Positions 19,047 through 28,022 are shown, numbered from the stretch's first letter. The stretch is DNA of 64,000 bases from CAWGXZ01 sp963826695 (GCA_963826695.1 CAWGXZ010000002.1:56344-120343); one strand, 5' to 3'. Numbers and translations are program-made. The notes: generated by a model from the sequence alone, not told the origin.

Positions 19047-19958
19047 TTATCGAGGCTCGGCGCGCAGCGGCTTGGCCTGGCGGCGGTCGCGCAGCACGAA
19101 CTGGCTGCCGCGGCGGTCGAGTTCGAACAGCTGGGTCGCCTCGATCAGGTCGATCAGCTTGCGGTAGCCGTAGTTGCGCGGGTCGAACGACGCCTGGTTG
19201 CCGATCTGCTGGCCGACCGAGCCGAGCGGCGACCAGCCGTCCTCGCCGGCCGACGCCTCGACCGCGTTGCGCAGCAGCGAAACCAGCCGGGCGTCGCGCT
19301 TCAGCGCGGTCGAATCGAGCTTGGTCGGCGCCGAAACCTCGGCCGTCGCCTCGCCAGGCAGCTCGACCGCAGCGTCTTCCACCGGCTGCGAATCGGCCGG
19401 CGTCGCCGGGGCCTGGGCCTTGGCCGACTTGGCAGTCGTGCGCGCGCCGCCGCGCGACTTGCGCGCCGCCCGGCCCTTGACCGCCGGCTCGGCTTCGCCG
19501 CTGGCCGCCGCGGCGACCTGGCCGCCCAGGTTCTCCAGATAGAGGAAGCGCGAACACGCATTGGCAAACGGCATCGGCGTCTTCTTCGCGCCGAAACCGA
19601 ACACCTGCGCGCCCTTGGCCTTGAGGTGCATCACCAGCGGCGTGAAGTCGCTGTCCGACGAGACGATGCCGAAGGCCTCGGGCTGGTCGGTGTAGAGCAG
19701 GTCCATCGCGTCGATGACCATGCCGATGTCGGTGGCGTTCTTGCCCTTGCTGTAGTCGAACTGCTGGATCGGCCGGATCGCGTATTCGTGCAGCACCGCC
19801 TCCCAGCCCTTCAGCCCGTCCTTCTTCCAGTTGCCGTAGGCGCGGCGGATGTTGACGACGCCGACCTTGGCCAGCTCGGCCAGGATGACGTCGATCTTGC
19901 TGGCCGGCGCGTTGTCGGCGTCGATCAGCAGGGCGATGCGGGGTTGCCGGTCGATCAT
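19047..19958 (-). CDS. NYN-domain (PIN-like) protein with C-terminal OST-HTH/LOTUS domain
   Basis: This 303-aa protein has an N-terminal NYN (LabA/YacP-like nuclease) domain with acidic residues in ALLIDADNAP (D13, D15), KGKNATDIGMVIDAMDLLY and GIVSSDSDFTPLV. A low-complexity Ala/Lys/Pro linker (about 145-215) follows. The C-terminus (about 220-295) matches the OST-HTH/LOTUS pattern, with LVSLLRNAVEASAGEDGWSPLG then NYGYRKLIDLIEA and FELDRRGSQFVLRD. The combination suggests an RNA-binding or RNA-cleaving protein; the bacterial role is not established. The ATG overlaps the pyrC stop (ATGA). Confidence 0.85.
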   Translation of the reverse strand: MIDRQPRIALLIDADNAPASKIDVILAELAKVGVVNIRRAYGNWKKDGLKGWEAVLHEYAIRPIQQFDYSKGKNATDIGMVIDAMDLLYTDQPEAFGIVSSDSDFTPLVMHLKAKGAQVFGFGAKKTPMPFANACSRFLYLENLGGQVAAAASGEAEPAVKGRAARKSRGGARTTAKSAKAQAPATPADSQPVEDAAVELPGEATAEVSAPTKLDSTALKRDARLVSLLRNAVEASAGEDGWSPLGSVGQQIGNQASFDPRNYGYRKLIDLIEATQLFELDRRGSQFVLRDRRQAKPLRAEPR

Positions 19959-21017
19959 GCGGTTCCTTCGTCGACCATTTGCCAGGCCAGTGTTTCGCCG
20001 GCGGCCAGCGGCTTGAGAACGGCCTCGCCGAAGGGCAAGGCGTCGGGAATGGTCCAGCTCTGGCGCTTCAGCACGACCCGGCCCCGGTTGCGCGGCAGGC
20101 CGTGGAAATCGGCGCCGTGGAAGCTGGCGAAGCCCTCGAGCCGGTCGAGCGCGCCGGCGGCGTCGAACGCCTCGGCATACAGCTCGAGCGCGTGCAGGCC
20201 GGTGTAGCAGCCGGCGCAGCCGCTGGCATGCTCCTTCAGGTGCGCGGCGTGCGGCGCGCTGTCGGTACCGAGGAAGAAGCGGTCGCTGCCCGAGGTGGCC
20301 GCGGCGATCAGCGCCTGGCGATGCGTCTCGCGCTTCAGCACCGGCAGGCAGTAGTAGTGCGGCCGCAGGCCACCGGCAAAGATCGCATTGCGGTTGTAGA
20401 GCAGGTGGTGCGCGGTGATCGTCGCGGCGGTGTGGCGGCCGGCCTCGGCCACGTACTGCGCCGCCTCGCGGGTGGTGATGTGCTCGACGACGATCTTCAG
20501 CTCGGGGAAGTCGCGCCGCAGCGGAATCAGCTGGCGGTCGATGAACACCGCCTCGCGATCGAACAGGTCGATGTCGGTATCGGTGACCTCGCCGTGAACG
20601 AGCAACGGCATGCCGGCGCGCTGCATGGCCTCGAGCGTCGGAACGACCCGCCGCAGGTCGGTGACGCCGGCGTCGCTGTGGGTGGTGGCACCCGCCGGGT
20701 AGAGCTTGACGGCCGCCACACCGGCCTCGCAAGCGCGGGCGATCTCGTCGGGTGGCGTGCGCGTCGGTGAGGTAGAGCGTCATCAGCGGCTCGAAGCCCG
20801 CCGCGCCCTCGCTGGCGCGCAACGCGGCGGCGATCCGCTCGCGGTAGGCCATGGCCTGCGCCGCGGTGGTGACCGGCGGCCGCAGGTTGGGCATCACGAT
20901 CGCCCGGGCGAACTGCCGCGCGCTGTGGCCGACCACCGCCTGCAGCGCAGCGCCGTCGCGCAGGTGCAGATGCCAGTCGTCCGGGCGGGTGAGCGAAATC
21001 TGCAGCGGTGAACTCAT
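19955..21017 (-). pseudogene. pyrC: Dihydroorotase, interrupted by a 1-nt frameshift
   Basis: PyrC closes carbamoyl-aspartate to dihydroorotate in pyrimidine synthesis. The N-terminal part reads LTRPDDWHLHLRDGA (metal-binding HxH) through GFEPLMTLYLTDA in one frame. The rest, from AAVKLYPAGATTHSDAGV to LAWQMVDEGTA with FFLGTDSAPH, is in another. One extra base near 20758-20762 (in GACGCGCACGCC) accounts for the change: without it the sequence reads on as TDA-TPPDEIARACEAG-VAAVKLYPAG. The rest is intact and of normal length (353 codons). Because the gene is normally essential for prototrophy and every other part is conserved, a consensus error is more likely than decay. Confidence 0.88.
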
Positions 21018-21049
21018 CGGGCGATTTTCGCACCCGGGTTGCGCGGCAC

Positions 21050-21853
21050 TCAGTGTCCGAGCACCTTCGAGAGGAAGTCGCGGCCGCGTTCGCTTTGCGG
21101 CCGATCGAAGAAGTCGGCCGGCGTGGCCTCCTCGATGATCTGGCCGTCGTCCATGAAGACCACCCGGTCGGCGGCCGCCCGGGCGAAGCCCATCTCGTGC
21201 GTCACGCAGAGCATCGTCATGCCCTGCCCCGCCAGCTCGACGATGACGTCGAGCACCTCCTTGATCATTTCCGGGTCGAGCGCCGAGGTCGGCTCGTCGA
21301 ACAGCATGACCTTGGGCTCGAGGCACAGCGCGCGGGCAATCGCCACCCGCTGCTGCTGCCCGCCCGACAGCTGCAGCGGGTACTTGGAAGCCTGCTCGGC
21401 AATGCGCACGCGTTCGAGCTGCTGCATCGCCCGCGCCACCGCCTCTGCCCTGGACAGCTTCGCCGCCCACATCGGCGCCAGCGTCAGGTTGTCGAGCACG
21501 CTCAGGTGCGGGAACAGGTTGAACTGCTGGAACACCATGCCGACGCGGCGGCGCACCTGCAGCGTCGCCCGCGGATCGTCGCCGAGCTCGATGCCGTCGA
21601 CGACCAGGCGGCCTTCCTGATGCGCTTCGAGCCGGTTGATGCAGCGGATCAGCGTCGACTTGCCCGAGCCTGACGCGCCGCAGACGACGATGCGCTCGCC
21701 CGCGGCGATGTCGAGGTCGATGTCGCGCAGCACATGGAAGTCGCCGAACCACTTGTTGACCTGGTCGAAGCGGATGATCGGCTCGGCGATGCCGGCCGCG
21801 GCTTGCGCCGGCGCGCCGGCGCCGGTCTCGGCAGATCGTGGAAGGGAACGCAT
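21050..21853 (-). CDS. Polar amino acid ABC transporter, ATP-binding protein (AapP/GlnQ family)
   Basis: This 267-aa cytoplasmic ATPase has Walker A GASGSGKST, the Q-loop FQQFNLFPHL, signature LSGGQQQRVAIARAL, Walker B VMLFDEPTSALDPE and the switch histidine in VTHEMGFA. The combination FPHLSVLDNLTLAP is typical of amino-acid importers. It lies upstream of pyrC and NYN on the same strand. No permease is adjacent; the nearest, aapQ and aapM on the same strand, lie 6.2 kb away beyond a block of opposite-strand genes. It may be the displaced AapP of that system. The start at MRSLPRSAETG is chosen; the open frame upstream runs under the divergent oxidoreductase. Confidence 0.9.
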   Translation of the reverse strand: MRSLPRSAETGAGAPAQAAAGIAEPIIRFDQVNKWFGDFHVLRDIDLDIAAGERIVVCGASGSGKSTLIRCINRLEAHQEGRLVVDGIELGDDPRATLQVRRRVGMVFQQFNLFPHLSVLDNLTLAPMWAAKLSRAEAVARAMQQLERVRIAEQASKYPLQLSGGQQQRVAIARALCLEPKVMLFDEPTSALDPEMIKEVLDVIVELAGQGMTMLCVTHEMGFARAAADRVVFMDDGQIIEEATPADFFDRPQSERGRDFLSKVLGH

Positions 21854-22013
21854 CGGAAGGACGGACAGCTCGGGCGCAGCGAGGATACGTGAGCGGTGCG
21901 CGGCTCGCGGCGCCTGCGCTTCGCGCGTCGCCGGCCCGGCGCCGTGCGAGGCTGTATTCTGTCCTTGCAGGAAGCCGCAGCAGCACCGCCTCACCGCAGA
22001 CCGCCACCCCGCC

Positions 22014-23372
22014 ATGAACCTTCACGCCAAGCTCCAGCAGCGCGCAGCCGACCGCAAGCCGGTGCGCATCGGATTGATCGGTGCGGGCAAGTTCGGCTCG
22101 ATGTACCTGGCGCAGGTGCCGCGCACGCCCGGCGTGCAGCTGGTCGGCATTGCCGACCTGTCGCCCGCCGCTGCGCGCGCCAACCTGGCGCGCGTCGGCT
22201 GGCCGGCCGGGCAATCGCAGGCGACGAGCCTCGACGACGCGGTGACGAGCGGACGCACGCACGTCGGCGACGACTGGGAGGCGCTGGTGGCGCATCCGGC
22301 CATCGACGTGGTCGTCGAATGCACCGGGCACCCCATCGCCGCCGTTCAGCACTGCCTGAAGGCGTTTGCCAACGGCAAGCACGTCGTCAACGTGACGGTC
22401 GAGGCCGATGCCTTCTGCGGCCCGCTGCTCGCCCGCAAGGCGGCCGACGCGGGCGTCGTCTATTCGCTGGCCTTCGGCGACCAGCCGGCGCTGATCTGCG
22501 ATCTGGTCGACTGGGCGCGGACCTGCGGCTTCCCGGTCGTCGCCGCCGGCCGCGGCCACAAGTGGCTGCCGCACTTCGCCGAGTCGACCCCCGAGACGGT
22601 GTGGGGTTACTACGGCCTGACGCCCGAGCAGGCCGAGCGCGGCGGCCTGAACCCGAAGATGTTCAACAGCTTCCTCGACGGCTCGAAGCCGTCGATCGAA
22701 TGCACCGCCGTCTCGAACGCGACCGGCCTGGCGGTGCCGAGCAACGGCCTGCTCTATCCGCCGGCCAGCGTCGAGGACATTCCGTTCGTGACGCGGCCGC
22801 GCAGCGAAGGCGGCGTGCTCGAACGCAAGGGAATGGTCGAGGTGATTTCCTCGCTCGAGACCGATGGCCGGGTCATTCCCTACGACATCCGCATGGGCGT
22901 CTGGGTGACCGTCGAAGCCGAAACCGACTACATCAAGAACTGCTTCGAGGAATACAACGCCCACACCGATCCGAGCGGGCGCTACTTCACGCTCTACAAG
23001 CGCTGGCATCTCATCGGGCTCGAGGTCGGCGTGTCGGTGGCCAGCGTCGCGCTGCGCGGCGAGCCGACCGGCGTGGCGACCGGATGGAATGCCGACGTGG
23101 TCGCCACCGCCAAGCGCGACCTCGTTCCTGGCGACCTGCTCGACGGCGAAGGCGGCTACACGGTCTGGGGCAAGCTGCTGCCCGCCGCGACGTCGGCGCA
23201 GCTCGGTGGCGTGCCGCTCGGCCTGGCGCACGATGTCAGGGTCGTGCGGACGGTGCGCAAGGGTCAGAGCCTGTGCTGGGACGACGTGGCGATCGACACG
23301 ACGACCGATGCCTACCGGCTGCGCCGCGAGATGGAGTCGCTGGTCGCGCCGCCAGCACCCGGCGCGGGCTGA
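22014..23372 (+). CDS. NAD(P)-dependent oxidoreductase with C-terminal SAF domain
   Basis: This 452-aa protein has an N-terminal Rossmann fold with IGLIGAGKFGSMYL at about residues 19-32. It also has a homoserine-dehydrogenase-like VVECTGHP and HVVNVTVEADAFCGPLLA. The C-terminus (about 370-440) contains an SAF-type stretch, DLVPGDLLDGEGGYTVWG and RKGQSLCWDDVAID. Proteins of this layout are widespread, often annotated as Gfo/Idh/MocA-like or wrongly as FlgA-like; the substrate is unknown. It is divergent from the amino-acid ATPase and starts the plus-strand block that separates that ATPase from the aap permeases. Confidence 0.8.
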   Translation: MNLHAKLQQRAADRKPVRIGLIGAGKFGSMYLAQVPRTPGVQLVGIADLSPAAARANLARVGWPAGQSQATSLDDAVTSGRTHVGDDWEALVAHPAIDVVVECTGHPIAAVQHCLKAFANGKHVVNVTVEADAFCGPLLARKAADAGVVYSLAFGDQPALICDLVDWARTCGFPVVAAGRGHKWLPHFAESTPETVWGYYGLTPEQAERGGLNPKMFNSFLDGSKPSIECTAVSNATGLAVPSNGLLYPPASVEDIPFVTRPRSEGGVLERKGMVEVISSLETDGRVIPYDIRMGVWVTVEAETDYIKNCFEEYNAHTDPSGRYFTLYKRWHLIGLEVGVSVASVALRGEPTGVATGWNADVVATAKRDLVPGDLLDGEGGYTVWGKLLPAATSAQLGGVPLGLAHDVRVVRTVRKGQSLCWDDVAIDTTTDAYRLRREMESLVAPPAPGAG

Positions 23373-23494
23373 ACGATGGCCGATCCGCAGCATCGGTGCC
23401 GGATGCAGCCCTGCGCCTGCCTTTCGCCGGCGGGCGGTTTCGAGACGCCGAGGCACCCCCTTCCAGCTGCGGGCGTTGCCGGCGGCCCGCCCTG

Positions 23495-24298
23495 ATGCGC
23501 GCGACCAGCGCCAGACCCGACGCCCTGGCCGGCGTCGTCCACGGCATCGGCCACTGGGCTGCCGGCTGGTGGCGCATCGTCCATCTCGGCGCGCTGCTGC
23601 TGGTGCTGGCCCTGTCGCCGTCGAGCTACCGACAGGCGCACCGACGCGCGGCGGCTCGGCACCTCTATCTCGGCACGGCGTCGTCGCTGCCGGGATTCAT
23701 CGTGCTCACCACGCTGCTCAGCCTGGTCGTCATCCGCATCGTCCTGGTCACCGCCTTGAGCTACGGCCTGTCGCAGTACGCGCTCGAGATGGTCGTCCGC
23801 GTGCTGGTGCTCGAACTGATTCCGCTGACCGCTGCGCTGTACGCCGCGTTGCGCTGCACCTTCCCGCTGGCCGGCGAGGTGGCGTCACTGCGTGATCGCC
23901 GGGCGGGTGGCCGGGTGATCGCTGCCAGCGGCGATCTGCTGCGCAGCGAACTTCTGCCGCGTGTCGCGGCGGGCATCTTCTGCGCGCTGCTGCTGGCCGC
24001 GGTGAGCTGCGTCGTCACGCTGCTGATTGCCTACCTGTCGATCTACGGCCCCACGCTGGCCGGCTTCTCGGCCTACACGCACACCGTCGGCAAGGTGTTC
24101 GACCCCGGGATCGCGCTGATCTTCGGGCTGAAGATCGTGCTGTTCGGCGTCGCCGTGGCGCTGATTCCGATCGCCAGCGTTCTCGACGTCCCGGCGCGCC
24201 GGCCTGGCGGCGCGAGCGTCGAGCTGAGGGGCCTGGTGCGGATGTTCTTCGTCATCGTGCTGATCGAGGCCGCTGCGCTCGCCGGCAACTACGCCTGA
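23495..24298 (+). CDS. MlaE/YrbE-family lipid ABC transporter permease
   Basis: This 267-aa inner-membrane protein has about five helices and matches MlaE in pattern: ASSLPGFIVLTTLLSLVVIRIV, ELIPLTAALYAALR (the conserved E-P-L-T-A-L), and a second EVASLRD patch. MlaE-type permeases work with an MlaD (MCE) protein and an MlaF ATPase to move phospholipid between membranes. The next gene is an MlaD protein, overlapping as TGATG. No MlaF gene is in the neighbourhood, so the ATPase must be supplied from elsewhere. The ATG at 23495 puts a plausible cytoplasmic segment before the first helix. Confidence 0.85.
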   Translation: MRATSARPDALAGVVHGIGHWAAGWWRIVHLGALLLVLALSPSSYRQAHRRAAARHLYLGTASSLPGFIVLTTLLSLVVIRIVLVTALSYGLSQYALEMVVRVLVLELIPLTAALYAALRCTFPLAGEVASLRDRRAGGRVIAASGDLLRSELLPRVAAGIFCALLLAAVSCVVTLLIAYLSIYGPTLAGFSAYTHTVGKVFDPGIALIFGLKIVLFGVAVALIPIASVLDVPARRPGGASVELRGLVRMFFVIVLIEAAALAGNYA

Positions 24299-25287
24299 TG
24301 AACGAACGCAGCGCCCCGCATGCGGATGCCGAAGCGGACGCGGTGCTCGCCGCGCCGCCGGTGTCGCATCTCGAATTCAAGGCCGGGCTGCTGCTCGGCG
24401 TGCTGGTGCTGCTGCTGGTCGCAACCACGTTCTACCTGCTCTACGCCCGTGGCACCTTCGAGGCGACGCAGCGCCTGGTGCTGGTCACCGACGATTCGGA
24501 AGGCGTGCGCGTCGGCATGGATCTCACCTTCTCGGGCTTCCCGATCGGACGCGTGCGCCGCATCGAGCTCGCCGCCGACACCAGCGCGCGCATCCTGGTC
24601 GACGTGCAGCGCAAGGACGCGCACTGGCTGCGCGAGTCGAGCGTCTTCACGCTGGTTCGCGGCATCGTCGGCGGCGCTGCGCTGAAGGCCTACAGCGGCG
24701 TGCTCACCGATCCGCCGCTGGCCGACGGTGCCGAGCGCAAGGTGCTGGTCGGCGACGCTGCCGCCGAGCTGCCGCGCGTCGTCGCGGCGGCGCGCGAGCT
24801 GCTCGAGAACCTGACGCGGCTGTCGGCATCCGAATCCGCGCTCGGCAGAAGCATCGCCAACGTCGAGGCGCTGACCGGCCGGCTGGCACGCCCGGGCGGC
24901 GCCGCCAGCGTGCTGCTCGGCAGCAATGCCGAGGCACGCAAGCTCGGTGCGGCAATCGACCGCGTGAACACGCTGCTGGCGCGGCTCGACCGGATGGCGG
25001 CGAAAGCCGATGCCCAGGTGCTCGGGCCCGAGGGACTGGTGCGCGAAAGCCGCGCAACGATCGTCCAGCTCAACGCGGTGCTCGGCGACGCCCGCGGCAC
25101 CTTGAAGAAAGTCGACGCGGTGCTGACCGAAGCCCAGGGCGTGGCGGCGAATGCGCGCACTGCGACCACCGACCTGAACCTGCTGCGGGGCGAAGTCGAC
25201 ACCACCGTGCGGAAGGTCGAGCAGCTGCTCGACGAGGTCAACCGCAAGTGGCCGTTCGCTCGCGACAGCGAGCTGCGCCTGAAGTGA
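24298..25287 (+). CDS. MCE/MlaD-family lipid-binding protein
   Basis: This 329-aa protein has a short cytoplasmic start, one transmembrane helix (AGLLLGVLVLLLVATTFYLL, residues 30-49) and a single MCE domain. The domain begins LVTDDSEGVRVGMDLTFSGF and IGRVRRIEL, and has the typical G-V-x-V-G-x-x-V-x-x-x-G layout. The remainder (about 150-320) is long alpha-helical, coiled-coil-like sequence (LLENLTRLSASES, AAIDRVNTLLARLDRM, VRKVEQLLDEVNRKW) that may form the periplasmic tube or needle seen in larger MCE proteins. It overlaps the permease gene by one base and the lipoprotein gene by 4 bp. Confidence 0.88.
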   Translation: MNERSAPHADAEADAVLAAPPVSHLEFKAGLLLGVLVLLLVATTFYLLYARGTFEATQRLVLVTDDSEGVRVGMDLTFSGFPIGRVRRIELAADTSARILVDVQRKDAHWLRESSVFTLVRGIVGGAALKAYSGVLTDPPLADGAERKVLVGDAAAELPRVVAAARELLENLTRLSASESALGRSIANVEALTGRLARPGGAASVLLGSNAEARKLGAAIDRVNTLLARLDRMAAKADAQVLGPEGLVRESRATIVQLNAVLGDARGTLKKVDAVLTEAQGVAANARTATTDLNLLRGEVDTTVRKVEQLLDEVNRKWPFARDSELRLK

Positions 25288-25976
25288 GCCAACGCCACAG
25301 CCGGGCACACGCAGCGCGACCGATCGCGCTGGCGCTGTCGATCAGCCTCGGCGGCTGCGCGAGCAATCCGCCGCCGCCCGACTGGCAGAGCAACGCCCGC
25401 TCGGCAATCGACGCGGCTGTCGCCGCCTACCTGGTCGGTGACAGCCGCTTCGAAGCCAGCGAGTTCAGCCGAGCCCGTGACCAGATCGCGCGAACCGGCC
25501 GCCTCGACCTCCTGGCCCGCGCTGAACTGATGCGCTGCGCAGCCCGGGTGGCGAGCCTGGTGTTCGAGCCCTGCGCCGGGTTCGAGCTGTTGCGCGCCGA
25601 CGCGGCAGCCGAGGAGCAGGCATACGCCGCGTTACTGGCTGGGGAGGGGCTGAGCGGCGAAGCCATCGGTCGACTGCCGTCGGTTCAGCGGGATTCGGCG
25701 CAGGCAATTGCGGCTGGGACGCCGCGGGCAACGGCAGGCGTGCAGGCGATCGACGATCCGCTGTCGCGGCTGATCTCGATCGCGGCACTGTTTCGCGCGA
25801 AGCTGGCGGGGCCGACGCTCGTCGCACTGGCGATCGACACCGCCTCGGCGCAGGGCTGGCGCAGGCCGCTGCTGGCATGGCTCGAGGTGCAGGCGCAGCT
25901 TGCCGAACGTGCAGGCGACGCCGTCGAAGCGGCGCGGCTGCGGCGGCGCATCGCCGCCGTTGCGCTGACAAGGTAG
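25284..25976 (+). CDS. Lipoprotein linked to the MlaE/MlaD pair
   Basis: This 230-aa protein starts with GTG overlapping the mlaD-like stop (GTGA). It has a signal peptide ending in a lipobox (SLGGC, Cys near residue 27) followed by ASNPPPPDW. The mature part is helical and Ala-rich with no recognised catalytic motif. Its place directly after MCE genes resembles the outer-membrane lipoproteins (PqiC or ABC-auxiliary-like) that accept or anchor MCE complexes, but family membership is not certain from sequence. The following 276 bp (25977-26252) hold no gene but include two hairpins. Confidence 0.72.
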   Translation: MSQRHSRAHAARPIALALSISLGGCASNPPPPDWQSNARSAIDAAVAAYLVGDSRFEASEFSRARDQIARTGRLDLLARAELMRCAARVASLVFEPCAGFELLRADAAAEEQAYAALLAGEGLSGEAIGRLPSVQRDSAQAIAAGTPRATAGVQAIDDPLSRLISIAALFRAKLAGPTLVALAIDTASAQGWRRPLLAWLEVQAQLAERAGDAVEAARLRRRIAAVALTR

Positions 25977-26109
25977 GGTTCGGCGGGCACAGCGGTTAGG
26001 CCCCGGCTAACCCGTTGCTACAGAGGTATTGCAGCGCCGGGTTTTTATCGACCGCTGTGCGAGCCCCTGCATAATCATTTCGCCAATCAAGGTAACAGCT
26101 GGCGGCGTG

Positions 26110-26196
26110 ATGCACGAGCGACTTGCAAACCGTGCATGCATATCGGTACGCCCAAATCCTGCACGGGATTGGGGGGAACCCTTACACCGTACCGAT
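26110..26196 (+). other. Two tandem hairpins upstream of the Kelch lipoprotein gene
   Basis: The first hairpin pairs ATGCACG (26110-26116) with CGTGCAT (26131-26137). The second has a 9-bp outer stem, ATCGGTACG (26142-26150) with CGTACCGAT (26188-26196), and an inner 5-bp stem, AATCC (26155-26159) with GGATT (26166-26170). The structure ends 57 bp before the chosen ATG of the Kelch gene, so it could be a structured 5' leader or a protein-binding site. No known riboswitch class is recognised. Confidence 0.4.
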
Positions 26197-26252
26197 CCGA
26201 ATCGCTTGCGCGACTTCAACTCGCCAGACCGAACCCCTACCCGAATGCTCAA

Positions 26253-28022
26253 ATGCACCTGACTCGACTTGCACGCTCACTCAAAACACTTGCGCTGATG
26301 GCGCTTACCGGTGGCCTGATGACGGGTTGCTGGAACGCTGCGGAGGAGGTCAGTCCGGTTGCTGCGGGCACTCCGGCCAATGCGACCGCAACAGCGCTCG
26401 GCGGCACGGCAGCAGTGGGCTCGCCAATAGTGGGCGGCACGCTCAACGTTCAGTGTGTAGCGGGTACGCCGCAAGTTGTTTCGACCTCGGCAAACGGCAC
26501 CTGGTCAGTGGACACGACGGGCCAGACCTACCCATGTGCCGTGCAAGTCAAAGGTGGCACCGTCGCCGGGGTGGTCAATGCCGCGCTCTACCATTCCATT
26601 GCCATCAATCCGGGAGTCGCCAATGTCACACCAGTGACCGACCTGCTGGTCGCGAATCTGGCGGGTTCGCCTGTGCCGAGCACCTGGTATTCAGGGATCG
26701 TGGCTGCACCGGCAACCCTTTCGTCCTACAACCAGGCCAGGGTCGACACGTCGCTCGGCAACGTGCGTGCAGCGCTCGGAACCGTTCTGGGCAACGGGCC
26801 GCATCCGATTACAGCGGCATTCACTGCAGCCCCAGGCAATCCAACGGACGATATCTTGTCGGCGCTGGCCAAAGCGCTCGTCAGCAACGGGGTCAACTAT
26901 TCGACCCTGCTGGCCTTGTCCGGTGCATCGGCCGGAGCAAGCTTCAACAGCCCGAGTGGTTTCAACACGGCATCCACCACTCCGGTGGAACCAGCAGCGA
27001 GGTCGGGCACGTTTGCAGCTACGGGCGCGCTTTCGTCAGCACGAAACTCCCACGCTGCAATCCTGCTGCCAAGCGGCAAGGTCCTGGTCGTGGGCGGGCT
27101 CGGTTCCACATCGCTCGCTGTTGCCACCGCCGAGCTTTACGACCCGGCGACCGGCACATGGGCCCCGGCGGCTTCGATGAGCACCGCGCGTAGCTCGCCC
27201 ACAGGCACGTTGCTGCCCGATGGCAAGGTGCTGTTGAGTGGCGGACAGACAGGCCTGGTACTGCCGACTTCGATTGCAAGCGCCGAGTTGTATGACCCGG
27301 CCACCAACACCTGGACGGCCGCCGGCACCCTTTCGACGGGAAGATCCCTCCACACGGCGACGCTCCTGCCGAATGGAAAAGTGCTTGTCGCAGGTGGGCT
27401 GAATACTGCAGCGAGCGCCAGCAATCTCGCCGTCGCAGAGCTTTACGACCCGGCCACCAATGCCTGGAGGCCTGCAGCCACGATGGCGAATGCGCGCTAT
27501 TCACATACGGCAACGCTTTTCTCCAACGGCAAGGTGCTGGTGGCGGGCGGACTGGCGAACACAGGTGACACGTCGACTGCCGAACTCTACGATTCCGCTG
27601 CCAACACCTGGGCGCCAGCCGCCTCGATGGCGACTGCGCGCTACTTGCACACTGCCGTCCTGCTCGGAAACGGGAAGTTGCTCGTGGCAGGCGGCAGCGG
27701 TTTCGTCAATGGCGCTTTCACGACGTTCAAAACGGCTGAGACGTACGATCCGGCGACCAATACATGGGCAGCCGCCGGGGCCATGAATATTGCGCGCTCC
27801 AGTCATACCGCTACGCCTTTGCCCGAAGGAAAAATCCTTGTCGCCGGCGGGTTCTCGATGGTGGCCACAGCCGAGCTATTCGACACGGCGACGAACACCT
27901 GGAGCCTGACCAGCCCGATGACCGCCGGACGGCATGCGCATGCGGCCACCCTGCTCGGCAACGGCAAAGTCCTGATCAGCGGCGGCGTTGGTCCACAGCC
28001 GAGCAGTGCAGAGCTTTTCTGA
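26253..28022 (+). CDS. Kelch-repeat beta-propeller lipoprotein
   Basis: This 589-aa protein has a signal peptide with lipobox (LTGGLMTGC, Cys near residue 26), so it is probably membrane-anchored in the periplasm or at the surface. Residues about 45-245 form a non-repeated N-terminal region, which includes TPVTDLLVANL. From about 250 onward six to seven units of roughly 50 aa follow. They share HTATLLPNGKVLVAGG, then AELYDPATNTWAPAASM and TARYSHT. This is the Kelch/galactose-oxidase-type propeller pattern. Function is unknown. Codon use is less GC-biased than in the neighbours, which hints at transfer. No good ribosome site precedes the ATG; it is convergent with aapM. Confidence 0.85.
   Translation: MHLTRLARSLKTLALMALTGGLMTGCWNAAEEVSPVAAGTPANATATALGGTAAVGSPIVGGTLNVQCVAGTPQVVSTSANGTWSVDTTGQTYPCAVQVKGGTVAGVVNAALYHSIAINPGVANVTPVTDLLVANLAGSPVPSTWYSGIVAAPATLSSYNQARVDTSLGNVRAALGTVLGNGPHPITAAFTAAPGNPTDDILSALAKALVSNGVNYSTLLALSGASAGASFNSPSGFNTASTTPVEPAARSGTFAATGALSSARNSHAAILLPSGKVLVVGGLGSTSLAVATAELYDPATGTWAPAASMSTARSSPTGTLLPDGKVLLSGGQTGLVLPTSIASAELYDPATNTWTAAGTLSTGRSLHTATLLPNGKVLVAGGLNTAASASNLAVAELYDPATNAWRPAATMANARYSHTATLFSNGKVLVAGGLANTGDTSTAELYDSAANTWAPAASMATARYLHTAVLLGNGKLLVAGGSGFVNGAFTTFKTAETYDPATNTWAAAGAMNIARSSHTATPLPEGKILVAGGFSMVATAELFDTATNTWSLTSPMTAGRHAHAATLLGNGKVLISGGVGPQPSSAELF

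Noticed and set aside
18713..20207. 490-aa plus-strand frame over rnpB and the NYN gene
   Set aside because: The first part is the complement of RNase P RNA and the rest is antisense to NYN and pyrC.
19047..23456. 1,469-aa minus-strand open frame
   Set aside because: Only its last 303 codons (NYN protein) and part of pyrC are real; the rest is in the wrong frame for the ATPase and lies antisense to the oxidoreductase.
27010..28010. Regular 140-150 bp repetition suggesting a repeat array
   Set aside because: The repetition is the Kelch protein repeat; DNA copies are diverged and in frame.
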